The notes beneath the pieces were generated by a model. That model made no database searches, was not told the origin of the DNA, and worked only from the letters and a program-made list of their open reading frames with translations. From Massilia frigida (GTDB lineage: Bacteria > Pseudomonadota > Gammaproteobacteria > Burkholderiales > Burkholderiaceae_D), in assembly GCF_011682175.1 (NCBI RefSeq), contig NZ_WHJG01000011.1, positions 112,054 through 176,053 on the forward strand: 64,000 nt of DNA, written 5' to 3'. A program made the translations under genes and the position numbers. Shown here one piece after another: positions 42,381-51,023 of this stretch (positions are counted from its first letter, which is position 1; every line of letters starts with the position of its first letter).

Positions 42381-43397
42381 TCAATCGCGCCGTCCGAACC
42401 AGCGCGCCAGCGTGTCGATCACGCCTGTGGAGGCCACCGGGGCGGCCTGCTGCACACTGCCGGTATCGGCGGGCGCTACCCGCACAAAGCCAGCGCGTTG
42501 CAGTAGCATGGCCAGTTCGGCGACGCACTGCTCGAAATCTTCCCACAGCAGCTCGCGTCCGCCGACATACAACTCCTCCAGCGAGGGCTCGAACAAATGC
42601 AGCCCCGAATCGGCGGCACGGGTGCTGCGCCAGACCGAAAAGCACTCCGCGGCGCTATAGCGTCCGTGTGTCAGGCGCTTCCACGCCGGATGCTCCGCTA
42701 TCGTCCGGTCGAGCAGCCGGTTGAAGCCCTCGACCGGCGTTTTATCGTGGCGGCATTCGTCTTCCAGCGCCGTCCACACCAGGTTCACGTCGACCGTGTT
42801 CGCCCGTAGCACCAGAATCAGGTCCATCAGGTCCTTGAAGCGCGGGCGCACCAGGCATTGATGCAGCTTCCACGCCATTTGCAATTCGGTGGCCACGCTT
42901 TTCTGCAATACGAACGGCGCGCCAAAGCGGGGCTGGTACAACAGGGGCCGTGGCGGCGGTTGCAGCTTGAGGCCGAAACTGACATCGATCTTGCACGATG
43001 CGAGCTGGTGCTCACCGATCCACGCGACGATATCGGTATTCACGGTCGGGAAATCGTCGTCCATCGCGTACTCGATCATGCGCCAGAACGCATTCTCGGC
43101 AAAGCTGCGGAAACGAATGCCGTCATCGACACAGGTTTCCGTGACAGCCGTGACCCAGGCGGTCAGCACGCCGGCGTCCACTTGTTCCAGCCCGACCCAA
43201 TCGAGGTCGCCCGGAATGCGGCGCCAGCCCTGGTCGATCTGCTGGCGCGTGACATAACTCCCCTTGAGCATGAAGGGTCCGTCCACCAGCGCGGCGCGCC
43301 TGAAAAACGCTTCTTCCACCACGATGCGCTGCGCGGTCGATTCGGGCAAGCCGCTGTGCGCGGCGTAGTCGCGTATGGTTGCCAGGTCAATTGTCAT
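42381..43397 (-). CDS. AbiEii/AbiGii-like nucleotidyltransferase
   Basis: The 338-residue protein (ATG 43397) resembles the AbiEii nucleotidyltransferase toxins: FMLKGSYVTRQ near residue 43, followed by RIPGDLDWVGLEQ with the DLD metal dyad near residue 64, and a later acidic VNTDIVAWIGEHQLASCKIDVSF segment that could supply the third carboxylate. The C-terminus is Trp/Glu-rich and distinct from classic AbiEii. No AbiEi-type winged-helix antitoxin is adjacent. Instead the gene overlaps by 11 bases a conserved-looking 195-residue protein of unknown type. Known family members transfer nucleotides to tRNA; the target here is unknown. Confidence 0.75.
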   Translation of the reverse strand: MTIDLATIRDYAAHSGLPESTAQRIVVEEAFFRRAALVDGPFMLKGSYVTRQQIDQGWRRIPGDLDWVGLEQVDAGVLTAWVTAVTETCVDDGIRFRSFAENAFWRMIEYAMDDDFPTVNTDIVAWIGEHQLASCKIDVSFGLKLQPPPRPLLYQPRFGAPFVLQKSVATELQMAWKLHQCLVRPRFKDLMDLILVLRANTVDVNLVWTALEDECRHDKTPVEGFNRLLDRTIAEHPAWKRLTHGRYSAAECFSVWRSTRAADSGLHLFEPSLEELYVGGRELLWEDFEQCVAELAMLLQRAGFVRVAPADTGSVQQAAPVASTGVIDTLARWFGRRD

Positions 43398-43974
43398 CGC
43401 TATGCTCCAGCCATCCATGATCGAGGGTGAGATTGCTGTCGAAGACGACGCGTTCCCACTGCTGTTTTTCAATCAGCCATCCGTGCGCGCCGATGGCGGC
43501 GGCCAAGGCTGCAACGCGCCGGCGCAATGCGGCATGCTCGCCCGTCTCGCGCAAGGTCACATAGCGGATGTCGCCGCCGCGAATTGCGTTGTTGGACAAA
43601 TGGCCGCCATATTGGTCGCTAAGGGCCGCCAGCCGCAGGCGGATCGCTTCCGGCACGGCCATGCGGCCATGCCATTCAAAATAATGGTGCCGGCCGCCCG
43701 GTGCGGGCATCACGTCCGCAGGCGCGTCCTGCTCGATCTTGCAGCGCACCACCTCGAAACCGGCGTGCGCGGCCTGGCCGGCGAGCGATTGCGCGAAGCG
43801 GATCACCGCATCGAGTTCGCCGCTGCGGCACAGGGTCAGCATCGGTTGCACCGGATGGACGCCGCGCGCCAGTGCGATGACCATGGGCCGCGCGCCGATG
43901 GACGCGGCGTAGCGGTCAAACGCCGGCCACTGGGCAGCCGTGAGCGGCGCTGTCGTCAAGTGAATCTCATACAT
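43387..43974 (-). CDS. conserved-looking hypothetical partner of the AbiEii-like protein
   Basis: The 195-residue soluble protein (ATG 43974) begins MYEIHLTTAPLTAAQWPAF and contains RPMVIALARGVHPVQPMLTL, GFEVVRCKIEQDAP and GRHHYFEWHGRM, blocks with the rhythm of a conserved alpha/beta family, followed by SDQYGGHLSNNAIRGGDIRYVTLRE and a final helix. The family was not recognised. It lies upstream of and overlaps the AbiEii-like nucleotidyltransferase by 11 bases, so the two are translated together and may form a complex or a toxin and regulator pair. Confidence 0.7.
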   Translation of the reverse strand: MYEIHLTTAPLTAAQWPAFDRYAASIGARPMVIALARGVHPVQPMLTLCRSGELDAVIRFAQSLAGQAAHAGFEVVRCKIEQDAPADVMPAPGGRHHYFEWHGRMAVPEAIRLRLAALSDQYGGHLSNNAIRGGDIRYVTLRETGEHAALRRRVAALAAAIGAHGWLIEKQQWERVVFDSNLTLDHGWLEHSDDN

Positions 43975-44037
43975 GTGCTTCAGGCGGCGCGGGGCGCGAC
44001 ATATCGAAAAGCAATATGATACCGCGCGCCGCCAAGG

Positions 44038-45411
44038 CTAGGCCTGCGAGGCCGCCAGGGTCGCGCGGTGGCCCGCCGTCATCAGGAACACCGCATAACC
44101 AGCCAGCAGCAAGCCGGCGAACACCAGCGCCATCACAAAGTTGTAATAGACCATGGTCCCCAGGCAAACCAGCGCACCGAGCAGGGCAAACAGCGGAAAG
44201 AAGGGATACAGCGGCGCACTGAACGGCCGCACCATCTGCGGCTCGCTGCGGCGCAGCTTGAACAGCGCCAGCATGCTGACGATATACATCGTGATCGCCC
44301 CGAACACCGACATGGTGACGATATTGGCCGTCAAGGTCTGCCCGCCGATCTTGATCAGCTCATCGCTGTAGATCGCGGCGATCCCGACTACGCCGCCGGC
44401 CAGCACGGCGCGGTGCGGCGTCTTGAAGCGCGGATGAATTTTCGCGAAATAGTGCGGCAGATAGCCTTCGCGGGCCAGTGCGAAGATCTGGCGCGAATAG
44501 CCAAAGATAATGCCGTGGAAGGAGGCGATCAGCCCGAACAAGCCCAGCCACACGAGCATGTGCAGCCAGCCGCTGCTGCCGCCGACGATCATCTTCATCG
44601 CCTGCGGCAGCGGATCGTTGATGTTGGCCAGCTTGGTCCAGTCGCCCGCGCCGCCTGCGAACAGCATCACGCCCAGGGCCAGCGCCACCAGCGTCAGGAT
44701 GCCGCTGACATAAGCGATGGGAATCGAGCGGCGCGGGTCCTTCGCCTCTTCCGCCGCCATCGCCACGCCTTCGATGGCCAGGAAAAACCAGATCGCGAAG
44801 GGAATCGCCGCGAACATGCCGGGAATGGCCGCCGCGCTGAAGCTGTCCTGGCCGGCCCATCCCCCCTTGGTGAAGTTGGCCAGCGAAAAGCCCGGGGCCA
44901 CCACGCCCATGAACACCAGCAACTCGAAAATCGCCACGATGGCCAGCATCAATTCCAGCGTGGCCGCCACCTGCACCCCGATGACGTTCATGGCCATGAA
45001 AACAAGGTAAGCAACCAGGGCGACCAGCTTGGGATCGAGCGCGGGAAACTGCACGTTCATGTATGCACCGATAGCCAGCGCGATGGCCGGGGGCGCGAAC
45101 ACGAACTCGATCAGGGTGGCGGCGCCGGCGATGTAGCCGCCCAGCGGACCGAAAGCGCGCTTGCTGTAGGCAAACGGCCCGCCCGCATGCGGGATCGATG
45201 TGGTCAGTTCGGTAAAGCTGAAGATGAAGGTGGTGTACATGGCGGCAATAAAGATCGCCGTCACGGCAAAGCCGAGGGTGCCGGCCGATGCCCAGCCGTA
45301 ACTCCAGCCGAAATACTCGCCGGAAATGACCAGCCCGACGGCGATGCCCCACAATTGAAAGGTGCTCAGTGCCTGCTTGAGCGCGGGAGCGCCTGCGTTG
45401 TTCGCGTTCAT
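44038..45411 (-). CDS. eat: APC-family permease, ethanolamine type
   Basis: This 457-residue transporter has about 12 membrane helices. The start ATG 45411 is preceded by GGAGTC at proper spacing. The N-terminus TFQLWGIAVGLVISGEYFGW with SYGWASAGTLGF and the SIPHAGGPFAYSKRAFGPLGGY segment are characteristic of the proton-driven ethanolamine permease branch of the APC superfamily. eutBC is not nearby, so the substrate (ethanolamine or an amino acid) rests on the sequence alone. A perfect palindrome lies about 125 bases upstream. Confidence 0.85.
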   Translation of the reverse strand: MNANNAGAPALKQALSTFQLWGIAVGLVISGEYFGWSYGWASAGTLGFAVTAIFIAAMYTTFIFSFTELTTSIPHAGGPFAYSKRAFGPLGGYIAGAATLIEFVFAPPAIALAIGAYMNVQFPALDPKLVALVAYLVFMAMNVIGVQVAATLELMLAIVAIFELLVFMGVVAPGFSLANFTKGGWAGQDSFSAAAIPGMFAAIPFAIWFFLAIEGVAMAAEEAKDPRRSIPIAYVSGILTLVALALGVMLFAGGAGDWTKLANINDPLPQAMKMIVGGSSGWLHMLVWLGLFGLIASFHGIIFGYSRQIFALAREGYLPHYFAKIHPRFKTPHRAVLAGGVVGIAAIYSDELIKIGGQTLTANIVTMSVFGAITMYIVSMLALFKLRRSEPQMVRPFSAPLYPFFPLFALLGALVCLGTMVYYNFVMALVFAGLLLAGYAVFLMTAGHRATLAASQA

Positions 45412-45533
45412 GAGTGACTCCAATCCGGGTAAGGTGGCGAAACTTGAGACGAAGATTGCTTGATGCGGCCGGCCAATCGCGAGCGTGAAGGAGCTACCCG
45501 AAGCGGATAAACAGTGCCGACGAGTTAAGTATG

Positions 45534-45548
45534 CCGTTAAATTAACGG
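45534..45548. promoter_or_regulatory. perfect 15-bp palindrome upstream of the permease gene
   Basis: CCGTTAA-A-TTAACGG spans 45534-45548 in the short gap between the permease gene and a small membrane-protein gene. It has no loop, so it is more likely a protein-binding site than a terminator. Confidence 0.4.
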
Positions 45549-45572
45549 TTTTGGCGAAGAAAATTCAAGGCA

Positions 45573-45779
45573 TCACCAGTTAAACCCGACCCAGTAATAC
45601 TCATCCTTGCCTTCCCCCTTGAACAGGTAGCCACTGCCCCAGAAGACGACGAAGTGCTGCTCGTTCGTTCTGTGCGATGGATACCAGTAGCGTGCATGCT
45701 GCGCGTACAGATAGGAAACGACATACACACCGCAAGCCATGAGCACGGCATAGATGACGATCCTGATCTTTTTAGCCAT
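45573..45779 (-). CDS. small membrane protein, hypothetical
   Basis: The 68-residue product starts MAKKIRIVIYAVLMACGVYV, giving one membrane helix (about residues 6-24), followed by a Tyr/Trp-rich tail (YWYPSHRTNEQHFVVFWGSG, EYYWVGFNW) that would lie outside the membrane. Length, a GGGGA 11-14 bases upstream and non-shadow composition support a real gene. No family was recognised. Confidence 0.65.
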   Translation of the reverse strand: MAKKIRIVIYAVLMACGVYVVSYLYAQHARYWYPSHRTNEQHFVVFWGSGYLFKGEGKDEYYWVGFNW

Positions 45780-45809
45780 GCTGCGAATCCCCGGATGCGG
45801 ACGTTCACA

Positions 45810-46661
45810 TCAAAAAGGCCTGCAAGCGTCGCTGCAAGCCTGCGCATCCGGCGCCAGTGCGGACAGCAGGTCACGCTGGAACGCTTGCCGCACGGGCGTG
45901 ACCGTATCGGACACCAGATTGCCCATCACATAGCTCATCACCCGGGCCGGCTGGCTGGCGGATTGATTGAGCGTGGCCGTGACCAGCCGCCCGTCGCTGT
46001 AGGCCAGGTTCACATCGCTGCTGGCGGCATCCTTGATCTGATGGAAGTTGTAGTTTTGCGATTGCTGGGTGTAGTCCAGCTTCAGCTGGCCGCCTGGCGT
46101 GCCCGGCGTATGAAAGCTGGCGTTCAGCTCGGATTTCTGCTGCTGCGCAATCGAGCGCTCGCCCTGGCTGCGTCCGCCAATGCTGATGCTTTGCGACATC
46201 TCGTAGGCGAAGCTGTCCTGTTCGCTCGGACGCATCGGATTGATCGACGTGGATGCCTGGCTGACCTGAGCGCTGAAGTCGGCCAGCCCGCTCAGCGCTG
46301 CATGGTCCGCCGCCGCCAGTTCCCATTTTCCGCCGACGTTGGCGCCGGCGCGCGGCGCGGTGCTGCCGACGTTGGCGTTGAGCCCGGAAAAGGCGTCCTT
46401 GAACATCGTCATCAGCCCGGCGTCGGCACGGCCCCTGCTTGCGGCGTGGTCGAACTGCTTGAGCTGACCGGCCAGCGCCCTGGCCTGCTGTTCGGGGCTG
46501 CCGAGACCCGACAGATTGCCGGTATCGACGCTGACCGACGCCGTGCCGGACGGGCCGCTCAGGCTGACCTTGCGTTGCGCGCCGTCGGCGTGAAAATCCA
46601 GGGCCTGCGTCCTTTCCGGATCGGTATCGAGCTTGATCGCGGCGCGCAGGTAAATGGGCAA
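45810..46661 (-). CDS. hypothetical protein, start unclear, possibly 5'-truncated
   Basis: The reading frame (283 codons from a TTG at 46661) has protein-like composition: polar, Ser/Gln/Ala-rich, with segments such as ADHAALSGLADFSAQVSQAS, SEQDSFAYEMSQSISIGG, QLKLDYTQQSQNYNFHQIK and VMSYVMGNLVSDTVTPVRQ. It ends in a tail with two cysteines (ACSDACRPF). No ATG occurs in the first 80 codons and no ribosome site precedes the TTG; a stop lies a few codons upstream next to an A7 tract. Either it starts at TTG or an upstream frameshift has removed its true N-terminus. No family recognised. Confidence 0.5.
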   Translation of the reverse strand: MPIYLRAAIKLDTDPERTQALDFHADGAQRKVSLSGPSGTASVSVDTGNLSGLGSPEQQARALAGQLKQFDHAASRGRADAGLMTMFKDAFSGLNANVGSTAPRAGANVGGKWELAAADHAALSGLADFSAQVSQASTSINPMRPSEQDSFAYEMSQSISIGGRSQGERSIAQQQKSELNASFHTPGTPGGQLKLDYTQQSQNYNFHQIKDAASSDVNLAYSDGRLVTATLNQSASQPARVMSYVMGNLVSDTVTPVRQAFQRDLLSALAPDAQACSDACRPF

Positions 46662-46854
46662 ATAACGCTGGAATCTTGCCTTGTTTTTTTATCAACCGTA
46701 CACTTCACGACGGCCTGACAACCGAAGCAACATTGACATAAGCTTATAACGACCGCAGGCGGAGAATCATGAGGGCGCGCCGAACATTTCTCTCCAGTTC
46801 ATCGACAATGAAATAGTCAGTGAAAGCGAATCCATATTCGGTTAAGATGCCTGA

Positions 46855-47427
46855 ATGAAACCCAAGGACGACAAAAAGCTGGCCTCCATCGAACGCGCCA
46901 CCTATGCGCTCGTGCAGGAAAGCGGCCTGATGCCGCTGACGCTGGCCGCTATCGCGCGCGCCGCCGGCATAGCCACCAGCACACTCTATATTTACTACCC
47001 GTCCAAGGAGGCGCTGCTCGACGCGCTGTACGAGCGCGCCAAGAGCGCCACCTTCGAGCGCCTCACGCGCGGCGCCGGAACGGAACTGGCGCCCAAGCTG
47101 CGCATCCGCCAGATCTGGCTCAACATGCTCAATAACCGCCTCGACCACCCGGCCGAGATGGTGTTCCAGGAGCAGTACGTCAGCTCCCGCTTCATGAGCG
47201 AGTCGAACCGCGAGCTGGGCAAGCGCTTCGTGCGCGAGTTCGACGAAGTCCTGGAAGCGGGCCGGCGCGACCACATCCTCAAGGCCGTCGCGCTGCCCTT
47301 CCTGGGGGCCTGCATCCTCGGCTCGGTGCGCGAAACCGCGCGCCTGGTCGCCGCAGGCATCCTGCCAGACGACGAATCGACCAGGACCACCGGCTTTCAA
47401 CTGTGTTGGGACGCTCTGAAGGCTTGA
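46855..47427 (+). CDS. TetR/AcrR family regulator
   Basis: The 190-residue protein carries the TetR helix-turn-helix at about residues 10-50 (ESGLMPLTLAAIARAAGIAT, then STLYIYYPSKEALLDALYERA) and a C-terminal all-helical domain. It lies 39 bases upstream of the SDR gene in the same orientation, so it probably regulates its own operon with that oxidoreductase. No ligand can be inferred. Confidence 0.92.
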   Translation: MKPKDDKKLASIERATYALVQESGLMPLTLAAIARAAGIATSTLYIYYPSKEALLDALYERAKSATFERLTRGAGTELAPKLRIRQIWLNMLNNRLDHPAEMVFQEQYVSSRFMSESNRELGKRFVREFDEVLEAGRRDHILKAVALPFLGACILGSVRETARLVAAGILPDDESTRTTGFQLCWDALKA

Positions 47428-47466
47428 GCGTTTTTTATCTTTTAACCGAATGGAGATTCACTTATC

Positions 47467-48285
47467 ATGCAAAAAACGATACTGATCACTGGCTGTTCCA
47501 GTGGCATTGGCCGCGCCACCGCCGAACTGTTCGCCGAACGCGGCTGGAATGTGGTGGCGACCATGCGCGATCCGGCTGCGGCAGGCGCGCTCGCTGGCGC
47601 ACCGAACGTGCTGGTCACCCGGCTTGACGTAACCGACGGCGCCTCGATCGACGCTGCCGTCGCGCTCGCGCTGGCCAGCTTCGGCCGCATCGATGCGCTC
47701 GTCAATAACGCCGGCTTCGGCGCCTTCGGCCCCTTCGAGACGGCATCGACGCACCTGGTCGAACGCCAGCTGGCGACCAATGTCACCGGCGTTCTCGACG
47801 TGGTGCGCGCGGTGCTGCCGGCCATGCGCGAACAGCGGGCAGGGACGATCATCAATGTCGCCTCGGTCGGCGGCCTGACGACGATGCCGCTCAACGCGAT
47901 TTATCACGCTACCAAGTACGCCATCGTCGGCTTTACCGAAGGCCTCACTTACGAGCTGGCACCGTTCGGCATTGCGGCCAAGGTGGTCGCGCCGGGCGGC
48001 GTCGCCACCGACTTCGCCGGGCGTTCGCTGTCAATGACCTTCAGCGGTGACGCCCACCCCTATGCGGACTCGGTAGCAAGCGTCATGCGCACGTTCGAGA
48101 ACAACCGTGGCGGCTATTCCCAGCCGCGCGCGATCGCCGAGGTGATCTTCAGCGCCGCCACCGATGGCAGCGCCCGCGTCACTTACGTGGCCGGTCCGGA
48201 CGCCGAAGCGCTGCTGGCCGCGCGCGCCAGCCTGGGGACCGAAGCCTATATCGACATGATGAACCAGCGTTTCGGCTTGAAGTGA
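47467..48285 (+). CDS. short-chain dehydrogenase/reductase, classical type
   Basis: The 272-residue oxidoreductase has the cofactor motif TGCSSGIGRATAEL (about residues 8-21), the NNAGFGAFGPFE motif near residue 80, the catalytic Ser in NVASVGGLTTMPL near residue 135 and YHATKYA (Tyr/Lys near residues 150-154). Arg in ATMRDPAA after beta-2 suggests NADPH. An ATGGAGATT stretch with GGAGAT precedes the start. It is cotranscribed with the upstream TetR regulator. Substrate unknown. Confidence 0.92.
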   Translation: MQKTILITGCSSGIGRATAELFAERGWNVVATMRDPAAAGALAGAPNVLVTRLDVTDGASIDAAVALALASFGRIDALVNNAGFGAFGPFETASTHLVERQLATNVTGVLDVVRAVLPAMREQRAGTIINVASVGGLTTMPLNAIYHATKYAIVGFTEGLTYELAPFGIAAKVVAPGGVATDFAGRSLSMTFSGDAHPYADSVASVMRTFENNRGGYSQPRAIAEVIFSAATDGSARVTYVAGPDAEALLAARASLGTEAYIDMMNQRFGLK

Positions 48286-48347
48286 GTTGCTCAAGCTGCT
48301 CGGCGTCACATTGACAAACTATCAACTTCCCCGCGACAATACCGGCC

Positions 48348-49166
48348 ATGCGTACATTTCCCCTGATTGACATTGGACTGAACCTGGCCAGCCACCGCTT
48401 CGCGCGTGACTGGCAACAAGTGATCGCGCGCGCGCATGACGCCGGTGTCGAGCGCTTCATCCTGACCGGCACATCGCTGAAGACGTCCAATGAAGTGGCG
48501 CTGCTGACGGAAAAAATGGCCCCTGGCAGCGCTTACTTCACCGCTGGCGTTCATCCCCATTATGCCTCCGGGTTCGACGCCGACGCACTGGACCAGCTGC
48601 GCGCGCTGCTGGCGCATCCACATGCCGTGGCGGTGGGCGAAACGGGTCTCGACTACAACCGCGACCTGTCTCCTCGCCCGGTACAGCGCGCCGCCCTCGA
48701 GGCACAGGTCGAGCTGGCCTGCACGGCCGGTAAGCCATTGTTTCTGCATGAGCGTGAGGCCGCACCGGATCTGCTGGCCATCCTGGATAACTTCAAGGAC
48801 CGCCTGCCACACTGTGTCGTGCACTGCTTCACCGGAAACGAGGCGGTCGCGCGGCAGTATGTCGAGCGGGGCTTTTATCTCGGCATCACCGGCTGGGTCG
48901 GACAGAAAAACCGCAATCAAGACCTTTTGCGCGCTCTGCAAGTCATTCCACCCGAGCGCATGATGCTCGAAACCGACGCGCCCTACCTGACGCCGCCCGG
49001 CTACGCCCCGGCCATTGCGGGAAGAAACGAGCCGGCTGCACTGCCGCGCGTTGCTGAACTCCTGGCCATCGGCCGCGGCGTGCCGGTCGAGCAAGTCAGG
49101 GCGGATGCCTATGCGGCGAGCATGGCGTTTTTCGGGCTCGGAGACCTGCGCCACGCCGAAGGGTGA
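48348..49166 (+). CDS. TatD-family metal-dependent hydrolase/DNase
   Basis: The protein (272 aa) shows the TatD TIM-barrel metal sites: LIDIGLNL at the N-terminus (the usual DxHxHL His positions changed, as in E. coli TatD itself), AVGETGLDYNRD near residue 92 with the bridging Glu, LFLHER near residue 123, VVHCFTGN near residue 148 and LETDAPYLTP near residue 206. Members are 3'-5' exonucleases involved in DNA repair or RNA turnover. Its stop lies 147 bases from the convergent exporter gene. Confidence 0.93.
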   Translation: MRTFPLIDIGLNLASHRFARDWQQVIARAHDAGVERFILTGTSLKTSNEVALLTEKMAPGSAYFTAGVHPHYASGFDADALDQLRALLAHPHAVAVGETGLDYNRDLSPRPVQRAALEAQVELACTAGKPLFLHEREAAPDLLAILDNFKDRLPHCVVHCFTGNEAVARQYVERGFYLGITGWVGQKNRNQDLLRALQVIPPERMMLETDAPYLTPPGYAPAIAGRNEPAALPRVAELLAIGRGVPVEQVRADAYAASMAFFGLGDLRHAEG

Positions 49167-49313
49167 CGTTTCCAAGGCCACCCAGGCGCCGTCCGTATCA
49201 CACGGCCATCGGCATGGCTGCGCTGTCCGGCCTCGATACCTGCAGGACGCGCATTTTTCGCAGCGTGCCGGTAACGGTCAAGGAATCGTTTCCCCGCCGT
49301 CCGAGCTTGGAAC

Positions 49314-50957
49314 TCAGCCGGTCAGCGGCAAGGTCTCGTGACTGGAACCCATTTCCGTCAATTTCCCCTCGTCGAGCCGGAGGCAGCGGTCGGCCAGGTG
49401 GAAATACTGATCGTCATGCGTAATCACCAGCACCGCCTTGCCGCGCTGGCGCAGGTCCGGCAGCAGTTCGGTATAGAACACGCGCTTGAACAGCGGATCC
49501 TGGTCGGCCGCCCATTCATCGAACACATAGAAGGGCCGGTCCTCCAGGTAAGCCGTCAGCAGGGCCAGGCGCTTGCGCTGCCCCTGGGACAATGCGGTGG
49601 TGGAGAAGCGTCCCTCCTCGATCTTGACCTTGTGCGCCAGTTGCAGCCGCATCAAATATTGCTGAGCTTGCCTGTCGGCCGCGGGATCGTGTCCGAGCAC
49701 ATCATCGAACAGGTAAAAGTCGGAGAACACGGCACTGAACAACTGGCGGTAGCCCTCGCGCCCGTCCGGGCCGACCGCCACGCCATTGACGAGAATCTCG
49801 CCCGTTTCCGGTGAGTACAAACCCAGCAGCAGCTTGGCAAAGGTGGTCTTGCCACTGCCGTTGCCGCCCACGACATACACGATCTCGCCTGGCTGCAAGC
49901 GCAAATTGACTGGCCCGAGCAGGAAGCTGCGCTCTTCCATTTCGTGATAATAGCGATGCGATACGGCGCGCAATTCGAGTTCGTCGAAACGCGCTGGCGG
50001 CACCTTGGCCGCGCCGTCATTGTCTTCGTGGTCGCGCCGCAGCTCGCCGCACAGCGCTTCGATGCGGCCGAGCGCAATCCGTGAACGGCTCAGTTCCGGC
50101 AGATTGGCGACCATCCCTTCCAGCGGTCCGCGCAGGTACAGCAGGACCAGCGCGTAACCGCTCAGCACGCTCGGATCGACGATGCCGATGGCCGGCGCGA
50201 CAAACAGCACCAGACCCACCAGGACGAAGAACAGCAGCGAACCCCAGCTTTCCGCCGTCAGCAGGACGCTCATCCCGGCAACGTAATGGCGGCGCATATC
50301 GTCCAGCGTCGGCAGCAGCAGGCGCGCGAGAAAGGCGTCGCGCTTGTCCTGGTTGAGCTTTAATTCCTTCGCGCCATCGGTCAATGCACGAAAGTGTTTT
50401 TGCAATTCATCGCCCGACTGGCGCGAGCGCGTCAGTGCGTGCAGCGCCCTGCCCTGCGCAAACCTGAAGCTGGCAATGCCCAGCGCCAGCAGGACCAGGG
50501 TGGCCAGCAGCAAGGGCCAGGCCAGCCAGCCCATGTACACCAGGCAGCCCGTGATAACGGCCAGGTTCATGCACAGGACCGGCAGCCAGCTGAAGACATC
50601 GGCCACGATCGTGACATCGTCGGTCAGTGCCGCCAGCACCCGGTGCTTGCCCACTTCCTCCAGCCGGCGCAAGGGCGCCGCGAGAATCTGGCGCGACAAA
50701 TGCTCGCGCAGGCCGGCCAGCGTGGTTTGCGACAGCCGCACCAGCAGCGTCGACGACAGCACGCGCGTGCCCAGTACCAGCACGCAGACGCCAAAGAATC
50801 CCCAGGCCAGCTGGGAACCCGCACCGCCCATCCTGGCGAGCGTATTGTTGATCAGCGCAAGCAGTCCCGCGATGGAAAAGCCGCTGATCGTGCTGGCGAC
50901 GATGGCGATGAGCGTCATGCGCCACGAGGTCTTGAAGAGAATGCCGATAAGGTTCAT
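49314..50957 (-). CDS. cyclic peptide/siderophore export ABC transporter (SyrD/PvdE type)
   Basis: The 547-residue half-transporter fuses a six-helix membrane domain (about residues 1-290) to an ATPase domain. It has Walker A GGNGSGKTTFAKLLLG near residue 364, signature LSQGQRKRLALLTAYL near 454, Walker B FYVFDEWAADQDP and switch His in VLVITHDDQYF. The DEWAADQDP Walker B and LSQGQ signature are typical of the SyrD/PvdE cyclic-peptide exporters. It is the last gene of the NRPS operon, 66 bases after the receptor gene, and would move the peptide or its precursor across the inner membrane. ATG 50957 is likely; GTG at 50984 is an alternative. Confidence 0.92.
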   Translation of the reverse strand: MNLIGILFKTSWRMTLIAIVASTISGFSIAGLLALINNTLARMGGAGSQLAWGFFGVCVLVLGTRVLSSTLLVRLSQTTLAGLREHLSRQILAAPLRRLEEVGKHRVLAALTDDVTIVADVFSWLPVLCMNLAVITGCLVYMGWLAWPLLLATLVLLALGIASFRFAQGRALHALTRSRQSGDELQKHFRALTDGAKELKLNQDKRDAFLARLLLPTLDDMRRHYVAGMSVLLTAESWGSLLFFVLVGLVLFVAPAIGIVDPSVLSGYALVLLYLRGPLEGMVANLPELSRSRIALGRIEALCGELRRDHEDNDGAAKVPPARFDELELRAVSHRYYHEMEERSFLLGPVNLRLQPGEIVYVVGGNGSGKTTFAKLLLGLYSPETGEILVNGVAVGPDGREGYRQLFSAVFSDFYLFDDVLGHDPAADRQAQQYLMRLQLAHKVKIEEGRFSTTALSQGQRKRLALLTAYLEDRPFYVFDEWAADQDPLFKRVFYTELLPDLRQRGKAVLVITHDDQYFHLADRCLRLDEGKLTEMGSSHETLPLTG

Positions 50958-51023
50958 GGAGAAAATGAGTGTGGCTTCCACCACCGCGCCTTGGCACGGC
51001 GGCGAAAGTGCCGCAAGCGGCGG

